This document shows positions 14,542-15,937 of a DNA stretch of 15,937 nt, piece by piece. Position numbers and translations under genes: made by a program. Under the pieces are notes generated by a model that worked only from the letters and a program-made list of their open reading frames with translations, was not told the origin of the DNA and did not search any database. Source of the DNA: Bdellovibrionaceae bacterium UBA2466 (GTDB lineage: Bacteria; Bdellovibrionota; FAC87; UBA2466); the NCBI GenBank assembly GCA_002342225.1, contig DDPO01000080.1, positions 12,698 to 28,634 of the forward strand, written 5' to 3'. Numbering within the stretch: the stretch's first letter is position 1; each line of letters begins with the position of its first letter.

Positions 14542-15936
14542 TTAAATCTCATAACTCCAACTTAAATAAATGCGCCTTCCCGGTGCAGGAAACCCTAAAT
14601 AGCCTGTTGTATTATCTACAACTTGAAACCCAGATAACGTTGAGTTCGCCATAAACGTGTCAAAAATATTTAACAACTCAAAATTGAATTGTCCCCACTT
14701 CGGTGGACGAACATTTAGAAACAATCCATGTTCGACTGTGGGATTCATTTTTTTTAGATTTGCTAAATCCCAATATCTCTCACCCAGCCACTGCAGCTGA
14801 TATGCCAAACCGAATCGGTCATTTTGGTAACCTGCTCTCTCAAGCAGCCTCATTTTGGGACGATTCGGTAACTCTTTGCCCCGATGGTAGGGTAAATCAC
14901 TTAAATTTTCACCGCTAAAAAAAACTGCACTTGTATTGAGTTCACCAAATTTAAACAGTTTCAACTCTACTGTCCCCTCATGATTCTGCGCAATGCTTCT
15001 TCCCACATTTGTCGCAACTTGAGAGCTTTGAGAGTTACGAACATAAGTGATTAAATCTTTAGAAAATGAAAGCGAGTACGTGTAGGAAACTCTAACAGAA
15101 ATTAACCAGCTCTGGCTGTCAAATATCGTATAGCTCAAACCTGAAGAAACTTTATCTGCTTGCTCTGGCACAAGCTCATTCGAAGAGGCCAATCCGAACG
15201 GGTTTCCATTGAGCTCTTGCATACTAGGCGCCCTAAAAAACCGCCCAACTAAAAATCGCAATTCAAGATTTTTAACATTTCCAAGGTCGGCCATTTCCAA
15301 TCCCAACCGAGGAGAAACAAATAGGTATTTTTTTTCTAGTACTCCTTGATAAATCGTTGAGTGGACCATGACGGCTGGGGTTAGCTCACCCAAAACAATG
15401 GGTACATGTGCGGAAAGAGAAGCAGGCAACTCAACTCTCGAGTTCGATAATCGCTTTGTCCCATCTTGCAAACTTCTCAATTCATAATTCTCGTAATTTC
15501 CAGCGAACACCTGCTCAACCCGCACGGGAAACAAATGATAAAAAGTTAGTTGATTACGAACTCCTAGCGCTTTATCAACGCTCTGATTTGATTCAGGGGC
15601 CGACAATGACTTATCTTTTGTTTCTGAATTATATTTTTGAGAATCTACCTTTCCAAAAACTAAAGTTTTATTTTTCAATCGCTCATTTATTTGTTTTTCA
15701 AATGAAAACGCAGATAAATGAAAAATTTGCGTTAAATCACCCTGAAGGGGAACCGAGACTGCCCCAGGAATCTCTAACTTCCGGAAACCATTTACGCCAA
15801 AATAGACAACATCTAGATTTGAAGTTTGTAAGATAGAAATAATAGGAACAAGACCAATTCGAAAGTATCCATTATGCTCGCGGGTTTTTATTTCTCCCGC
15901 ATTATTGTTAAGTGGGGTTCCTCCATCATCATAGTA
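14542..15936 (-). CDS. TonB-dependent outer-membrane receptor, C-terminal part (cut by right edge)
   Basis: The frame is open to the window edge, well past the first start-like TTG at 15678, so 464 codons of the barrel and end of the plug are visible and the TonB box is outside. The sequence near the edge reads YYDDGGTPLNNNAGEIKTRE and, further on, FGVNGFRKLEIPGAVSV. The barrel shows the family block FRAPSMQELNG (about 15211-15237) followed by ELVPEQADKVSSGLSY. The last strand is PGRRIYLSWSYEI, ending in Ile instead of the usual Phe. The receptor imports a scarce ligand across the outer membrane with TonB energy. The ligand cannot be read from the sequence. It heads the run with the propeller lipoprotein and short TonB. 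Confidence 0.93.
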   Translation of the reverse strand, partial: YYDDGGTPLNNNAGEIKTREHNGYFRIGLVPIISILQTSNLDVVYFGVNGFRKLEIPGAVSVPLQGDLTQIFHLSAFSFEKQINERLKNKTLVFGKVDSQKYNSETKDKSLSAPESNQSVDKALGVRNQLTFYHLFPVRVEQVFAGNYENYELRSLQDGTKRLSNSRVELPASLSAHVPIVLGELTPAVMVHSTIYQGVLEKKYLFVSPRLGLEMADLGNVKNLELRFLVGRFFRAPSMQELNGNPFGLASSNELVPEQADKVSSGLSYTIFDSQSWLISVRVSYTYSLSFSKDLITYVRNSQSSQVATNVGRSIAQNHEGTVELKLFKFGELNTSAVFFSGENLSDLPYHRGKELPNRPKMRLLERAGYQNDRFGLAYQLQWLGERYWDLANLKKMNPTVEHGLFLNVRPPKWGQFNFELLNIFDTFMANSTLSGFQVVDNTTGYLGFPAPGRRIYLSWSYEI

Positions 15937-15937
15937 G

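Overview
The window holds 19 protein-coding genes (one of them doubtful) packed tightly on both strands, with no rRNA, tRNA, CRISPR array or insertion sequence that I can see. The gene content suggests a Gram-negative, diderm bacterium: a TonB-dependent outer-membrane receptor, two TonB-type proteins, a lytic transglycosylase, a DsbD-type thiol exporter and secreted TPR and lipoproteins. The DNA leans AT-rich by eye. TTG seems to be used often as a start codon, and several genes overlap by ATGA. The style (odd lipobox, many membrane-anchored proteins of unknown function, deltaproteobacterial-like TonB proteins) is reminiscent of Bdellovibrionota, but that is an impression and not a placement.

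Left part (1-4210). The 3' end of purN (purine synthesis) enters from the left edge. It converges with a leftward run: a FAS1-like dehydratase subunit and a MaoC hydratase overlapping by 4 bases, then a possible 71-residue ORF, then a heme-dependent N-demethylase (HODM/DUF3445) homologue. Rightward from the same divergent promoter region runs a pair, also overlapping by 4 bases: an M48/HtpX-like membrane protein whose zinc ligands are all replaced, and a ZIP metal transporter.

Middle part (4195-9918). All leftward are a secreted protein of about 15 TPRs, a secreted protein of unknown function, a degenerate response-regulator receiver protein and a UbiB/AarF-type atypical kinase. Divergent from the kinase is a DsbD-type protein that lacks the N-terminal alpha domain.

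Right part (10011-15937). A rightward trio encodes a membrane-anchored lytic transglycosylase, a membrane-anchored unknown protein and a full-length TonB-like protein. It meets, nearly end to end, a leftward cluster of four genes: a TonB-dependent receptor (cut by the right edge), a beta-propeller lipoprotein, a very short TonB-like protein and an MTH1187-family thiamine-binding protein. This last cluster is the most interesting part. Its layout resembles a receptor plus surface propeller lipoprotein (as in BtuB/BtuG), with its own TonB and a possible hint that the ligand is thiamine or a thiamine precursor. The ligand is inference only.
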